From the NCBI RefSeq assembly GCF_009915685.1, contig NZ_JAABLP010000001.1: a stretch of DNA of 64,000 bases. One strand, given 5' to 3'. This document shows positions 18,194 to 27,076 of this stretch, piece by piece (position 1 is the stretch's first letter; every line of letters begins with the position of its first letter). The notes under the pieces were generated by a model. The model was not told the DNA's origin, made no database searches, and was given only the letters and a program-made list of their open reading frames with translations. Origin of the DNA: Pannonibacter tanglangensis (GTDB lineage Bacteria > Pseudomonadota > Alphaproteobacteria > Rhizobiales > Stappiaceae). A program made the translations under genes and the position numbers.

Positions 18194-21187
18194 TCAGGCC
18201 TCAAGCGCCTCGGGCAGTACCACAGGTCCGACGAGCGTCTCGAAGATCTGCCGCACGCGCTGCTGCGTCTCGGCAAGTTCCAGCTCGAGGCGGCCGAGAT
18301 CCGGCGCGGAACTCGCATGCAGCAGCAGGTCGACGACGCCCCGCGGCGCTTCGGCGACCTTGAAGGAGCCGGCCAGCGTCATCCTCAGCACCTGTGTCAG
18401 GCGATGATAGAGCCTGAGCGCCGCCGACAGCGGTCCGGCCGTGTCGGCGTCGAGCAGGCCGGCATCAAGGGCCCGGGCCAGCACCTCGCCGGTGTTCTGG
18501 GCAAGGATCTGCGGGTGGCGGTCTCCTTCCACCAGCTGCAGGAACTGGGCAATGAACTCGATGTCGACCAGGCCTCCGGCAACCTGCTTGAGATCCCAGA
18601 TGTCCCGTGTCCCCTTTTCCTTCTCGATCCGGGCGCGCATGGCGGCGACGTCAAGGGCGACCTTCGCCCGGTCGCGCGGCTGGCGCAGCGTCTCGTGCAG
18701 GAAGCGCGTCACGCGCTCTGCAAAGTCGGGCGAGGAGGCGGCAATCACGCGGCCGCGCGTGAGTGCCATGTGCTCCCAGGTCCAGGCTTCGGTTTTCTGG
18801 TAGGTCTCGAAGGCGAGCAGGCTGGTGGCCAGCGGCCCCGCATTGCCCGATGGCCGCAGCCGGAAGTCCACCTCGTAGAGCGTGCCTTCGGCGGTCTGGG
18901 CCGAGAGTGCCGTTACCAGACGCTGCGTCAGCCGGATGTAGTACTGGCTGACCGGCAGAGGGCGCGCGCCATCGGACTGGGTCGCGTCCCCGGGCACGTC
19001 ATAGAGCAGGATCAGGTCGAGGTCAGACGTGGCCGTCATTTCCTCGCCGCCGAGCTTGCCCATCGCGATCACCGCGTGCTGGCCACCCGCCACCTTGCCG
19101 TGACTGGCCCCCACATGCGCCTCGACCTGCGTCAGGATGCGGTCGACGACCACTTCCGCGAGCCGGGCCAGGGCGTAGCCGACCTGATCGCCACTCAGGG
19201 TGTCGGAGAGAAGCCGCAGACCGACGAGGAACTGCTGCTCCTGGGTGAAGATGCGGGCCCGGTCGAGCGCCTCCTCGTAGTGGCGGGCCTGCGCCAGCGT
19301 CAGGTCGAGACCGGTGCGGAACTCGACCAGGCTCGGCATTGAGCCATAGAAGGCCGGATCCAGAACCGCATCGAGCACGTGTACCCGGCGTGCGACCGTC
19401 TCCGCGAGGCGGGGTGCCGAGCCCATGACCGTGGCCAGCATGTGCAGGAGGTGCGGGTTCGAGCGCAGCAGCGAGAAGAGCTGCACGCCGGCCGGCAACC
19501 GGGCGAGAAAGGCGTCAAAGGCCCTGAGGGCCGCATCGGCGTTGTCGGTCTCCGCCAGCGCCGAGATCAGCACGGGATGCAGCTCCGTCAGGCGTTCGCG
19601 GGCCTTTGTCGAGCGCATGGCCGGATAGCGTCCGAAATGCCAGGCCTTGATGATCTTGGCCGCTTCCGACGGCTGGCGATAGCCGAGGCTCCAGAGGGTC
19701 TGCAGCGTGTCCGGATCGTCGTCGTCGCCGGTGAAGACCAGGTTGCCCATGTCGGAGGCCAGCTCCGGCTCGTCCTCGAACAGCTCGGCGTAATGGCGCT
19801 GGACCCGCTGCAGATGGAACAGCAGGCGGGCCTCGAAGGCCGGCCGATCCTCGAACCCGCACAGATAGGCCACACGGGTCAGCCCTTCCTCGTCCTGGGG
19901 CAACAGGTGGGTCTGCTCGTCGTTGAGCATCTGGATGCGGTGCTCGACGCTGCGCAGGAAGCGGTAGGCCGCCTCGAGATCGGACCGGGCCTCTTCCTCG
20001 ATCCAGCCGGCGGCGACGAGCCGCTGCAGCATGTCGAGCGTGCGCCGGCCGCGCAGGTCCGGGTTGCGGCCACCGGCAATCAGCTGCTGGGTCTGGACGA
20101 AGAACTCGACCTCACGGATGCCGCCCCGGCCGAGCTTCACGTTGTGACCGGCCACGGCGATCTTGCCATGGCCCTTGTGCATGTGGATCTGCCGCTTGAT
20201 CGAGTGCACGTCGGCAATCGCGGCGAAGTCGAGATACTTGCGCCAGATGAAGGGCACGATCTCGTGCAGGAAGGCGTCTCCTGCCGCGAGATCGCCGGCG
20301 CAGGGCCGGGCCTTGATCAGCGCGGCGCGCTCCCAGTTCTGCCCCAGTGCCTCGTAATAGGCGAGCGCGGCCGGCACGGACATGGCCACCGGCGTCGCGC
20401 CCGGGTCCGGTCGCAGCCTGAGGTCGGTCCGGAACACGTAGCCGTCGCCGGTGCGCTCCTGCATGATCTTCACGAAGCGCTTGGTCAGACGCACGAATTC
20501 GACCGGCGCCTCCGCCCCGCCGCGCAGGGGTGTGATCGCCGGGTCATAGAAGACGATGAGGTCGATGTCGGACGAGTAGTTGAGCTCGAAGGCCCCGTGC
20601 TTGCCCATGGCCAGCACGATCAGGCCGCTGCCGACTTCCGGCTGGTCCGGATCGGTGATCTCGAAACGGCCCCGCTGCGCCAGGTCGCGGAGACAGAAAC
20701 GGATGGCGGCGGTCAGGGCGGCGTCGGCGAACTCGGCCAGTCCCCGGGTGACCACGTCCAGATCGACCGCGCCGGCGATGTCGGCGAGCCCGAGGCACAG
20801 CGCCAGCTCCTGCTTCAGGTGCCGCAGCCGGCGCATCAGCTCGGCCTCGCTGTCCTCGCGTGCCGCACGGCCGGCTGCGATGGTCGCCGCAATGAAGGCC
20901 TCTGGCCGGGCGGTGAGGATGCGCCCCAGACGCTCGGGGCGGATCAGGCAGAGGTCGCGCAAATACGCGGAATTGGCCATGACCGCGCCGAGAAACGCCG
21001 ACAGCCGGGCGTCGCTGGCGATCAAGTCCAGCACGGCGGCGCTGCCTTCCGAGGGATCGGCCTCCGCACGCTCGCGCAGGTCCGCCACCAGCCGGTCGGC
21101 GCGCTGCGGGTCGATCGCATTGGGCAGGATGACAATCCGGTGGCTCAGGGGCCGCGTGTCCCCGCCGTCAGCTCCTGTCGTCCCCAT
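18194..21187 (-). CDS. glnE: Bifunctional glutamine synthetase adenylyltransferase/deadenylase
   Basis: At 997 residues it has the usual length of alphaproteobacterial GlnE. It contains two nucleotidyltransferase domains, each with the G-S-x-D-x-D pattern: the N-terminal deadenylase (MGKHGAFELNYSSDIDLIVFYD) and the C-terminal adenylyltransferase (MGKLGGEEMTATSDLDLILLYD). It adjusts glutamine synthetase activity to nitrogen status under PII control. The ATG at 21187 is preceded by GAGG and lies inside the last codons of the upstream kinase (20-base overlap), suggesting coupled translation. Longer in-frame versions have no protein-like N-terminus. Confidence 0.97.
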   Translation of the reverse strand: MGTTGADGGDTRPLSHRIVILPNAIDPQRADRLVADLRERAEADPSEGSAAVLDLIASDARLSAFLGAVMANSAYLRDLCLIRPERLGRILTARPEAFIAATIAAGRAAREDSEAELMRRLRHLKQELALCLGLADIAGAVDLDVVTRGLAEFADAALTAAIRFCLRDLAQRGRFEITDPDQPEVGSGLIVLAMGKHGAFELNYSSDIDLIVFYDPAITPLRGGAEAPVEFVRLTKRFVKIMQERTGDGYVFRTDLRLRPDPGATPVAMSVPAALAYYEALGQNWERAALIKARPCAGDLAAGDAFLHEIVPFIWRKYLDFAAIADVHSIKRQIHMHKGHGKIAVAGHNVKLGRGGIREVEFFVQTQQLIAGGRNPDLRGRRTLDMLQRLVAAGWIEEEARSDLEAAYRFLRSVEHRIQMLNDEQTHLLPQDEEGLTRVAYLCGFEDRPAFEARLLFHLQRVQRHYAELFEDEPELASDMGNLVFTGDDDDPDTLQTLWSLGYRQPSEAAKIIKAWHFGRYPAMRSTKARERLTELHPVLISALAETDNADAALRAFDAFLARLPAGVQLFSLLRSNPHLLHMLATVMGSAPRLAETVARRVHVLDAVLDPAFYGSMPSLVEFRTGLDLTLAQARHYEEALDRARIFTQEQQFLVGLRLLSDTLSGDQVGYALARLAEVVVDRILTQVEAHVGASHGKVAGGQHAVIAMGKLGGEEMTATSDLDLILLYDVPGDATQSDGARPLPVSQYYIRLTQRLVTALSAQTAEGTLYEVDFRLRPSGNAGPLATSLLAFETYQKTEAWTWEHMALTRGRVIAASSPDFAERVTRFLHETLRQPRDRAKVALDVAAMRARIEKEKGTRDIWDLKQVAGGLVDIEFIAQFLQLVEGDRHPQILAQNTGEVLARALDAGLLDADTAGPLSAALRLYHRLTQVLRMTLAGSFKVAEAPRGVVDLLLHASSAPDLGRLELELAETQQRVRQIFETLVGPVVLPEALEA

Positions 21188-22601
21188 TGCGTCCCTCGCC
21201 TCCCGTCTTGGCATCCGGCGCGGCCACGAGGTCGAGGCGCGCCAGCAGTCCCGGCTGTGCATCGGCCAGAACGAGGGTGCCGCCGTGCAGGCGCGCGATG
21301 GCGCGCACAAGGCTGAGCCCCAATCCATAGCCAGGCTCGGACCGGCTCTGCTCCAGGCGCACGAACCGGTCGACGACGCGGTCCCGGTCCTTCGCCATGA
21401 TGCCGGGGCCATTGTCGGCCACCGAAAGCAGAATCCGATCCTTCTCCTGTCTGACCATTACGGTTATTGACAGGGGCTGTCCATCGTCCGTCCGCGCATA
21501 CTTCAGGGCGTTCTCGATCAGGTTGACCAGCGCCTGGGCGATCAGCTCGCGGTTCCCGAGGGCCTTCGGCACCGGCGCCAGGTCCAGCGACAGGCGACCG
21601 CCCTCGTCTTCCAGCACCGGCCCGTAGAGTTCGGCCATCTCCTCGGCAATGGCGCGCACATCGACCGGCTCGAGGCCCCGGTCCGGCGACATGGCCTCGA
21701 CCCGGGCGATCCGCAGCAGCGCGTCAAAGATCCGGATCAGGCCCTCGCTGTCCTCGATCGTCGCCTCCAGCGCCTCGCGCAGGTCCGCTTCGCCGCGTGC
21801 CTCGCGCAAGGTCGTCTCGAGGCGGCTGCGCAACCGGGTCAGCGGCGTCTTCAGGTCGTGGGCGATGTTGTCGGTCACGTCGCGCAGGCCCTGCATCAGC
21901 AGCTCGATGCGGTCGAGCATGGCATTGAGGCTGACGGCGAGGCGGTCGAACTCGTCCCCGTTGCCGGCCAGCGGGAGCCGCTGCGACAGGTTTCCGTCCA
22001 TGATCTGGCGGCTGGTGGCGGCCATCGCGTCGATGCGCTTCAGGACCCGCCGGCTGACGAAGGCCCAGGTGACGACGGCCATCAGGATCACCACCACCAG
22101 CCAGACACGCAGGGCGCCGGCGAGGATGTCGCGGAAGCGGGCCTGCTCGCCGAGATCCCGGCCGACGAGCAGGCGGAAGCCGCCTGGCACCTCGAAGGTG
22201 CGCACCACGGCCTCGCGCTCCATCTCGCCCTCGCCCCGGGCATACTTGACCCGTCGGACACCGCCGTCGGCCTCTTCCAGCACGGTGGTCGGCAGGCGGG
22301 AAATGTTGCCGGCCAGCACGTTGCCGGCGAAATCGACGAACAGGTAGAGGCTGGCATCGGGCCGGCGTGCGCGGCTGTCGATGGCCGAGACCAGGGCCCG
22401 GGCGCCGCCGCGGGCATACTGGTCGGACAGGCCCTGGATCTCCGCGTCCACCGTCTGCACGACCTGTTCGGTCATGAGCGAATCCGTGTTGTGGCTGACG
22501 GAGAACAGCAGGAAACCCGACAGGCCGGTGAAGACCGCGAGATAGAGCAGCGACAGCTTGAAGGCCGTCGTCCGCAGCAGCCTAGCCAGCGGTGCTGTCA
22601 C
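21168..22601 (-). CDS. Two-component sensor histidine kinase
   Basis: The 477-residue inner-membrane kinase has membrane segments at about 15-36 and 163-184, a periplasmic sensor of about 125 residues, HAMP, a dimerisation domain with H248 in NIAHDLKTPLTRLRSRLE and an ATPase domain (NLIENALKYA, DNGPGI, GYGLGLSLVRAI). The GTG start overlaps the upstream response regulator by 20 bases, and its own end overlaps glnE by 20 bases. The same kinase-regulator-glnE order next to a Do protease is conserved in rhizobia. The signal is unknown; the neighbouring protease hints at envelope stress, but that is inference. Confidence 0.94.
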   Translation of the reverse strand: MTAPLARLLRTTAFKLSLLYLAVFTGLSGFLLFSVSHNTDSLMTEQVVQTVDAEIQGLSDQYARGGARALVSAIDSRARRPDASLYLFVDFAGNVLAGNISRLPTTVLEEADGGVRRVKYARGEGEMEREAVVRTFEVPGGFRLLVGRDLGEQARFRDILAGALRVWLVVVILMAVVTWAFVSRRVLKRIDAMAATSRQIMDGNLSQRLPLAGNGDEFDRLAVSLNAMLDRIELLMQGLRDVTDNIAHDLKTPLTRLRSRLETTLREARGEADLREALEATIEDSEGLIRIFDALLRIARVEAMSPDRGLEPVDVRAIAEEMAELYGPVLEDEGGRLSLDLAPVPKALGNRELIAQALVNLIENALKYARTDDGQPLSITVMVRQEKDRILLSVADNGPGIMAKDRDRVVDRFVRLEQSRSEPGYGLGLSLVRAIARLHGGTLVLADAQPGLLARLDLVAAPDAKTGGEGRNGDDRS

Positions 22602-23301
22602 GGTCCGCGCCCTCCCGGCCGGACCCGGCGCGGATCGTATAGCCGGCGCCGCGCACGGTCTGCAGCAGCGGTGTGTCGAAGTCCTTGTCGATCTTGGAGC
22701 GCAGCCGCGAGATGTGCACGTCGATCACGTTGGTCTGCGGATCGAAATGATACTCCCAGACATTCTCGAGCAGCATGGTCCGGGTGACAACCTGGCCGGC
22801 ATGCTGCATCAGGTACTCAAGCAGACGGAACTCGCGCGGCTGCAGCGGGATGTCGCGCCCCGCGCGGGTGCAGCGGTGGGCCAGCCGGTCCAGCTCCAGA
22901 TCGGCCACCCGATAGACCGTTTCCACGTCGCCGCCGCTCTTGGGCCGGCGGCCGAGCGCCTCGACACGGGCCAGGAGCTCGGTGAAGGCATAGGGCTTTG
23001 GCAGGTAGTCGTCCCCGCCGGCCCGCAGGCCCGTCACCCGGTCATCGACCTGACCGAGGGCCGACAGGATGAGCACCGGCGTGTGGTTGCCGGACTTGCG
23101 CAGGGCCTGGATGACCGACAGGCCGTCGCGGCGCGGCAGCATGCGATCGACGATCAGCACGTCATAGGCTCCGTCGAGAGCCATGGACAGCCCCTCGTCA
23201 CCATCGGCCGCCTGGTCAGCCATGTGGCCGACTTCCTTCAGACCCTTGGCGAGATAGGCAGACGCCTGCTTGTCGTCTTCGATGATCAGAATCCGCATCA
23301 T
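22582..23301 (-). CDS. OmpR-family response regulator
   Basis: The 239-residue protein has a receiver domain with acidic pocket (IIEDD, 7-10), D52 as phosphoacceptor in LIVDRMLP, conserved K in PKPYAF, and a C-terminal winged helix (FRLLEYLMQHAGQVVTRTMLLENVW, RLRSKIDKDF, VRGAGYTI). It is the partner of the kinase whose gene overlaps its 3' end. The order regulator-kinase-glnE on one strand suggests a single transcript starting in the 218-base gap before the Do protease gene. Confidence 0.95.
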   Translation of the reverse strand: MMRILIIEDDKQASAYLAKGLKEVGHMADQAADGDEGLSMALDGAYDVLIVDRMLPRRDGLSVIQALRKSGNHTPVLILSALGQVDDRVTGLRAGGDDYLPKPYAFTELLARVEALGRRPKSGGDVETVYRVADLELDRLAHRCTRAGRDIPLQPREFRLLEYLMQHAGQVVTRTMLLENVWEYHFDPQTNVIDVHISRLRSKIDKDFDTPLLQTVRGAGYTIRAGSGREGADRDSTAG

Positions 23302-23382
23302 GCCCTTCTTTTACCTGAGTTCTGCACGGGGACAAACGGGAGGCCGCAGGTCCGGGCGGATCTTGCAGTCCTGCGCTGCTGC

Positions 23383-23431
23383 GGGCTTGCGCCGGGGCCG
23401 GCGGATGTGGCCCGGGCGGCCACGCAAGCCC
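23383..23431 (-). terminator. 9-bp GC-rich inverted repeat after the Do protease gene
   Basis: GGGCTTGCG (23383-23391) pairs with CGCAAGCCC (23423-23431), with further inner pairing of GC runs. It lies downstream of the protease stop and upstream of the response regulator. No T-run follows, so terminator function is only possible. Confidence 0.35.
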
Positions 23432-23519
23432 CGGGGCGCGGGCCGTCTTGCGACAGCCCGCGCTCCGGTCGTCTCCCGTTGAAGGGCAGCGGACCTCAGG
23501 GAGACGGCGTCATCAGCGA

Positions 23520-25043
23520 TCAGGCGAGAGGCACCGCCACGAAGCGCGAGGCATCCTCGCTGAAGACGCGCATCAGCACGGCCTTGCGGCCATCCTTCTC
23601 GGCCCGCGCGATGGCCGCTTCCACGTCACGGGCCGAGGTCACCTTCTGGCCGGCCACCTCCGCGATGACGTCACCGGCGCGCAGGCCCGTTTCGGCGGCC
23701 GGGCCATTGGGATCGATCTGGGTGATGACCACCCCTTCCACATCGAGACCGGCGCGACGGGCGCTGGTGACCTCGAGACCGAGGTCGGCGAGTTCGGTCT
23801 GACCGGACACCGACGGGGTCACGGCGGCCGCTTCGGCGTCCTTCAACCGGCCGAGCGTCACGGTGATGTCGCGCTCGGCACCGTCGCGCCAGACGGTGAG
23901 GTTGACCCGCGTGTCGGGGGCGAGACCTGCAATCAGACGGGACAGTTCGCGCGGCCCCTTCACCGCCTGGCCGTCGACGCGCAGGATCGTGTCGCCCGCC
24001 TGGACGCCGGCCCTGTCGGCCGGGCTGCCGGCCTGCGGATCGGAGACGATGGCACCTTCCGCCTTCGCAAGACCCAGGCTTTCGGCAATGTCGGCCGTGA
24101 CCGGCTGGATCTGCACGCCGAGCCAGCCGCGGGTCACCGTGCCGGTTTCCTTGAGGTCGCCGACCACGTCGGTTGCCGTCGAGGCCGGGATGGCAAAGGC
24201 GATGCCGACATTGCCGCCGGAGGGCGAGAAGATCGCGGCATTCACCCCGATGACCTCCCCCTTCATGTTGAAGGCCGGTCCGCCGGAGTTGCCCCGGTTG
24301 ACGGGCGCGTCGATCTGGATGAAGTCGTCATAGGGGCCGGCGCCGATGTCGCGGCCCCGGGCCGAGACGATGCCCGCCGTCACCGTGCCGCCGAGACCGA
24401 AGGGATTGCCGATCGCCACCACCCATTCGCCCACGGCCGGAGCATCGTCGGCGAAGCGGACATAGGTGAAGGGCTTGTCGCCCTCGACCTTCAGCAGCGC
24501 GAGGTCAGTGCGCGGGTCGGCGCCGATGAGCTTGGCCTCCCGTTCGGTGCCCTCGTTGTCGATGACGATGAACTCGGTGCCCTTGTCGATCACGTGATGG
24601 TTAGTGACGACATAGCCATCCTCGCTGATGAAGAAGCCCGAGCCCTGCGACATGCCGTAGGAGCGCGGGTCGCCGCGCTGCTGGCCGCGGTCCCCCTCGC
24701 CGCGGCGCTCGAAGAAGCGCTGCAGCGGATGGCCCTCAGGCAGGTCCTCAAGGCCGGGCATGCCGAACATCTGCGGCCCGCGGTTGCCGAAATTCATCAT
24801 CTGCGGCTCGGCCGCCTGCTTGACGCGGACGCTGACGACGGCCGGCTGCACGGCACGGACGACCTGGGAGAAATCGGCCGGCGCGCTCGCAGTCACGCGC
24901 ACGGCCTCGGCGAGGGCCGGCTGTCCGGGCAGGACGGTCTGGGCGGTCAGGACACCGGCGATCCCGAGGGCCATGGCGCCGGCGAGCAGCCGGGAGCGGC
25001 GCGCGACATGGAGCTTGGAACGGGGGCTTGCGGTCTCGGTCAT
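23520..25043 (-). CDS. degP: Do-type periplasmic serine protease/chaperone
   Basis: The 507-residue protein has an N-terminal signal (membrane stretch at about 18-46, ending ALAEA) and a trypsin-like protease domain with H150 (VVTNHHVI), D180 (DPRTDLALL) and S253 (NRGNSGGPAF), then two PDZ domains (about 290-390 and 410-500). A Gln/Met-rich loop (QMMNFGNRGPQMFGMPG) occupies the LA-loop position, as in DegP/MucD. It degrades or refolds misfolded envelope proteins. The ATG at 25043 has AAGGAG 7 bases upstream. It precedes a two-component pair on the same strand, a typical rhizobial arrangement. Confidence 0.95.
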   Translation of the reverse strand: MTETASPRSKLHVARRSRLLAGAMALGIAGVLTAQTVLPGQPALAEAVRVTASAPADFSQVVRAVQPAVVSVRVKQAAEPQMMNFGNRGPQMFGMPGLEDLPEGHPLQRFFERRGEGDRGQQRGDPRSYGMSQGSGFFISEDGYVVTNHHVIDKGTEFIVIDNEGTEREAKLIGADPRTDLALLKVEGDKPFTYVRFADDAPAVGEWVVAIGNPFGLGGTVTAGIVSARGRDIGAGPYDDFIQIDAPVNRGNSGGPAFNMKGEVIGVNAAIFSPSGGNVGIAFAIPASTATDVVGDLKETGTVTRGWLGVQIQPVTADIAESLGLAKAEGAIVSDPQAGSPADRAGVQAGDTILRVDGQAVKGPRELSRLIAGLAPDTRVNLTVWRDGAERDITVTLGRLKDAEAAAVTPSVSGQTELADLGLEVTSARRAGLDVEGVVITQIDPNGPAAETGLRAGDVIAEVAGQKVTSARDVEAAIARAEKDGRKAVLMRVFSEDASRFVAVPLA

Positions 25044-25429
25044 GAAGGCTCTCCTTGGAGGTCTTGGAGCTTGAGGAAACATCTGGGCGGGAAACGCGGG
25101 GACCTTTCCCTCACCCTCGAGACCAATATGGAGAGACCTGCCTTACAGCCGCCTGTCGGGCGGATTAATCCTTCGTAATGTCGCCGCACCCTTCCGGCTC
25201 GGCCCGCCCGTCGCCCTGCTCCGTCGCCGCGAGGCTGCGTCACCGGCCTGCGCCGCTGGCCTGCACCGCTGGCACGGACAGGGCTTCGGAGGGGGAGAAC
25301 ATGACGCTCCGTTCAGGTGAAAAAACGGGAGATACCTGCCAGTTTCTGTAATCGATTTATCCCTCTGTAAAGGCTTTGGAGCCTAGCTTGGAGCTTCAGG
25401 GATCATGACTTTGGGCAGTCGGGGCGAAC
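25044..25429. other. 386-base intergenic region between divergent genes
   Basis: It must hold the promoters of the Do protease (minus) and the DUF2336 gene (plus). Visible features are the 10-base palindrome GGATTAATCC in the middle and two copies of CTTGGAGCTT, one near each gene. I found no convincing -35/-10 pair and no coding sequence. Confidence 0.4.
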
Positions 25430-26506
25430 ATGCTGGCATCACTGGTCGATCTGGCGCGGGAAAGCAGCAGCGACAAGCGCCGGGAGCTTATGGGACACGT
25501 CGCGGCCCTCTTCGTGGATGGTGCGGAGCGCTACACGAACGAGGAACTGGCGCTGTTCAACGACGTTCTGGTCAACCTCATCGACATGGTCGACATCGAC
25601 GGCCGCGAGAGCCTGTCGCAGCAGATCGGCTCGATCGAGACGACACCGCGCGAGCTCGTGCTCAAGCTCGCCAATGACACGGCCACGGTGGCGGCTCCGG
25701 TGCTGCAGAACTCGCCGGTGCTCACCGACGACGACCTCTACACCCTTGCCAAGACCAAGGGGCAGGATCACCTGCTGGCGATTTCCAAGCGCGATGCACT
25801 GCAGGCCCGCGTGACCGACATCCTGCTGGAACGGGGCGAGCAGCCGGTGCGCCGGTCGGTGGCCGCCAACCCGGGCGCCGAGCTGTCGGACTGGGGCGGG
25901 CGGCTTCTGGTCAAGCTCGCCGAGACGGATGCGACGCTGCGCGAAAGCCTGACGGAGCGGCACGACCTCAACCGCGCCAATTTCGAGAAACTGCTCGCCA
26001 TGCTGCCGGTCGACCGCCAGACCAAGCTGCGGCACATCTTCGAGAACAACGAGCGCGTCGCCCGCGACCTGTTCCGCGAGGCCAGCCTGCTCGTCGATGA
26101 CACCAAGCTGGAGCGTCGCAAGGCCCGCCTCAACACCAAGGCGACGCTGAAGGACATCCGGGACGGCCAACGCCCGCTCGACGAGGTGGTGATCGAATAC
26201 AGTCTGGCGAATGACCTCTACGATCTCGCCTTCCTTCTCGCGAACATTACCGCCATGGACGAGAAGTTCGTCCGCAACGTGATCGTGCGCCAGGACATCG
26301 AGGCCATCGCCGTGCTCTGCCGCTCGCTCGAGATCGGCGAAGTCGCCTTCAGCGCGCTCTGCAAGGCGCGGGCCCGGCAGATGAAGGCAGCACCAACGGT
26401 CGTCGACACCTGGATCGGCGAGTTCCGCATCCTGTCGGTGGCCGAAGCCCAGCGGACGATGCGCTTCATCAAGGTTCGCCTGTCGGCCATGGCGGCAGCC
26501 GCCTGA
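25430..26506 (+). CDS. DUF2336 domain-containing protein
   Basis: The 358-residue, all-helical soluble protein is without a signal peptide. The block FNDVLVNLIDMVDIDGRESLSQQIGSIETTPRELVLKLANDTATVAAPVL is typical of DUF2336 proteins, which are common in Hyphomicrobiales and contain HEAT-like helical repeats (family knowledge; function unknown). A helical repeat pattern continues through the middle (LTDDDLYTLAKTKGQDHLLAISKRDAL). It is a single gene between the divergent Do protease and the convergent ccm operon. No strong ribosome site is seen before the ATG. Confidence 0.85.
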   Translation: MLASLVDLARESSSDKRRELMGHVAALFVDGAERYTNEELALFNDVLVNLIDMVDIDGRESLSQQIGSIETTPRELVLKLANDTATVAAPVLQNSPVLTDDDLYTLAKTKGQDHLLAISKRDALQARVTDILLERGEQPVRRSVAANPGAELSDWGGRLLVKLAETDATLRESLTERHDLNRANFEKLLAMLPVDRQTKLRHIFENNERVARDLFREASLLVDDTKLERRKARLNTKATLKDIRDGQRPLDEVVIEYSLANDLYDLAFLLANITAMDEKFVRNVIVRQDIEAIAVLCRSLEIGEVAFSALCKARARQMKAAPTVVDTWIGEFRILSVAEAQRTMRFIKVRLSAMAAAA

Positions 26507-26564
26507 GCCGGCCCCGCGCCGCCGCAGGCCCGGGCGCACGCGCAGACGCGGCCGTCCGGTCGGG

Positions 26565-27065
26565 TCAGGCCCGACCGTCCTTGTTCAGGATCTCGTTCAG
26601 TTCCCGCTGCTCGGCCTCGGTCAGCCCACCGCTGGCGGCGGCCAGGGCCGCACGCTGCCGCTGACGACGCATCGCCACGTAGATGGTGCCGAGCCCGGCG
26701 ACCAGCGCCACCGGCGCGGACGCCCACAGCACCAGCGTATGCCAGGCCAGTCTCGGCTTCAGCAGCACGAACTCGCCGTAGCGCGAGACCAGATAGTCGA
26801 TGACCTGCGCATCGCTGTCGCCGGCCACCAGCCGTTCGCGGACAAGGACACGAAGGTCCTTGGCCAGCGGCGCGTCGCTGTCGTCGATCGACTGGTTCTG
26901 GCAGACCATGCAGCGCAACTGTGCCGACAGCCCCCGCGCACGCTCTTCCAGGACAGGGTCCTTCAGCACCTCGTCCGGGGCCACGGCGGCGGCGGGCGTC
27001 AGCCCGCCGGCCAGCAGGGGCAGCATCCAGAGTGCGACCAGAAGCCGGGCAAGCAGGCGGCGCAT
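26565..27065 (-). CDS. ccmH: Cytochrome c-type biogenesis protein CcmH
   Basis: The 166-residue protein has a signal sequence, the thiol motif C52-M-V-C55 in LRCMVCQNQSI, and a C-terminal membrane anchor (about 105-127). In System I cytochrome c maturation it keeps the CxxCH thiols of apocytochrome c reduced for haem attachment. It is a short CcmH without a fused TPR part, which is supplied by CcmI. I chose the ATG at 27065 because AGGAGG lies 6 bases before it; an ATG at 27080 overlaps the ccmF stop (ATGA) but the ribosome site then falls inside the gene. Last gene of the ccm operon. Confidence 0.95.
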   Translation of the reverse strand: MRRLLARLLVALWMLPLLAGGLTPAAAVAPDEVLKDPVLEERARGLSAQLRCMVCQNQSIDDSDAPLAKDLRVLVRERLVAGDSDAQVIDYLVSRYGEFVLLKPRLAWHTLVLWASAPVALVAGLGTIYVAMRRQRQRAALAAASGGLTEAEQRELNEILNKDGRA

Positions 27066-27076
27066 GACGATCCTCC

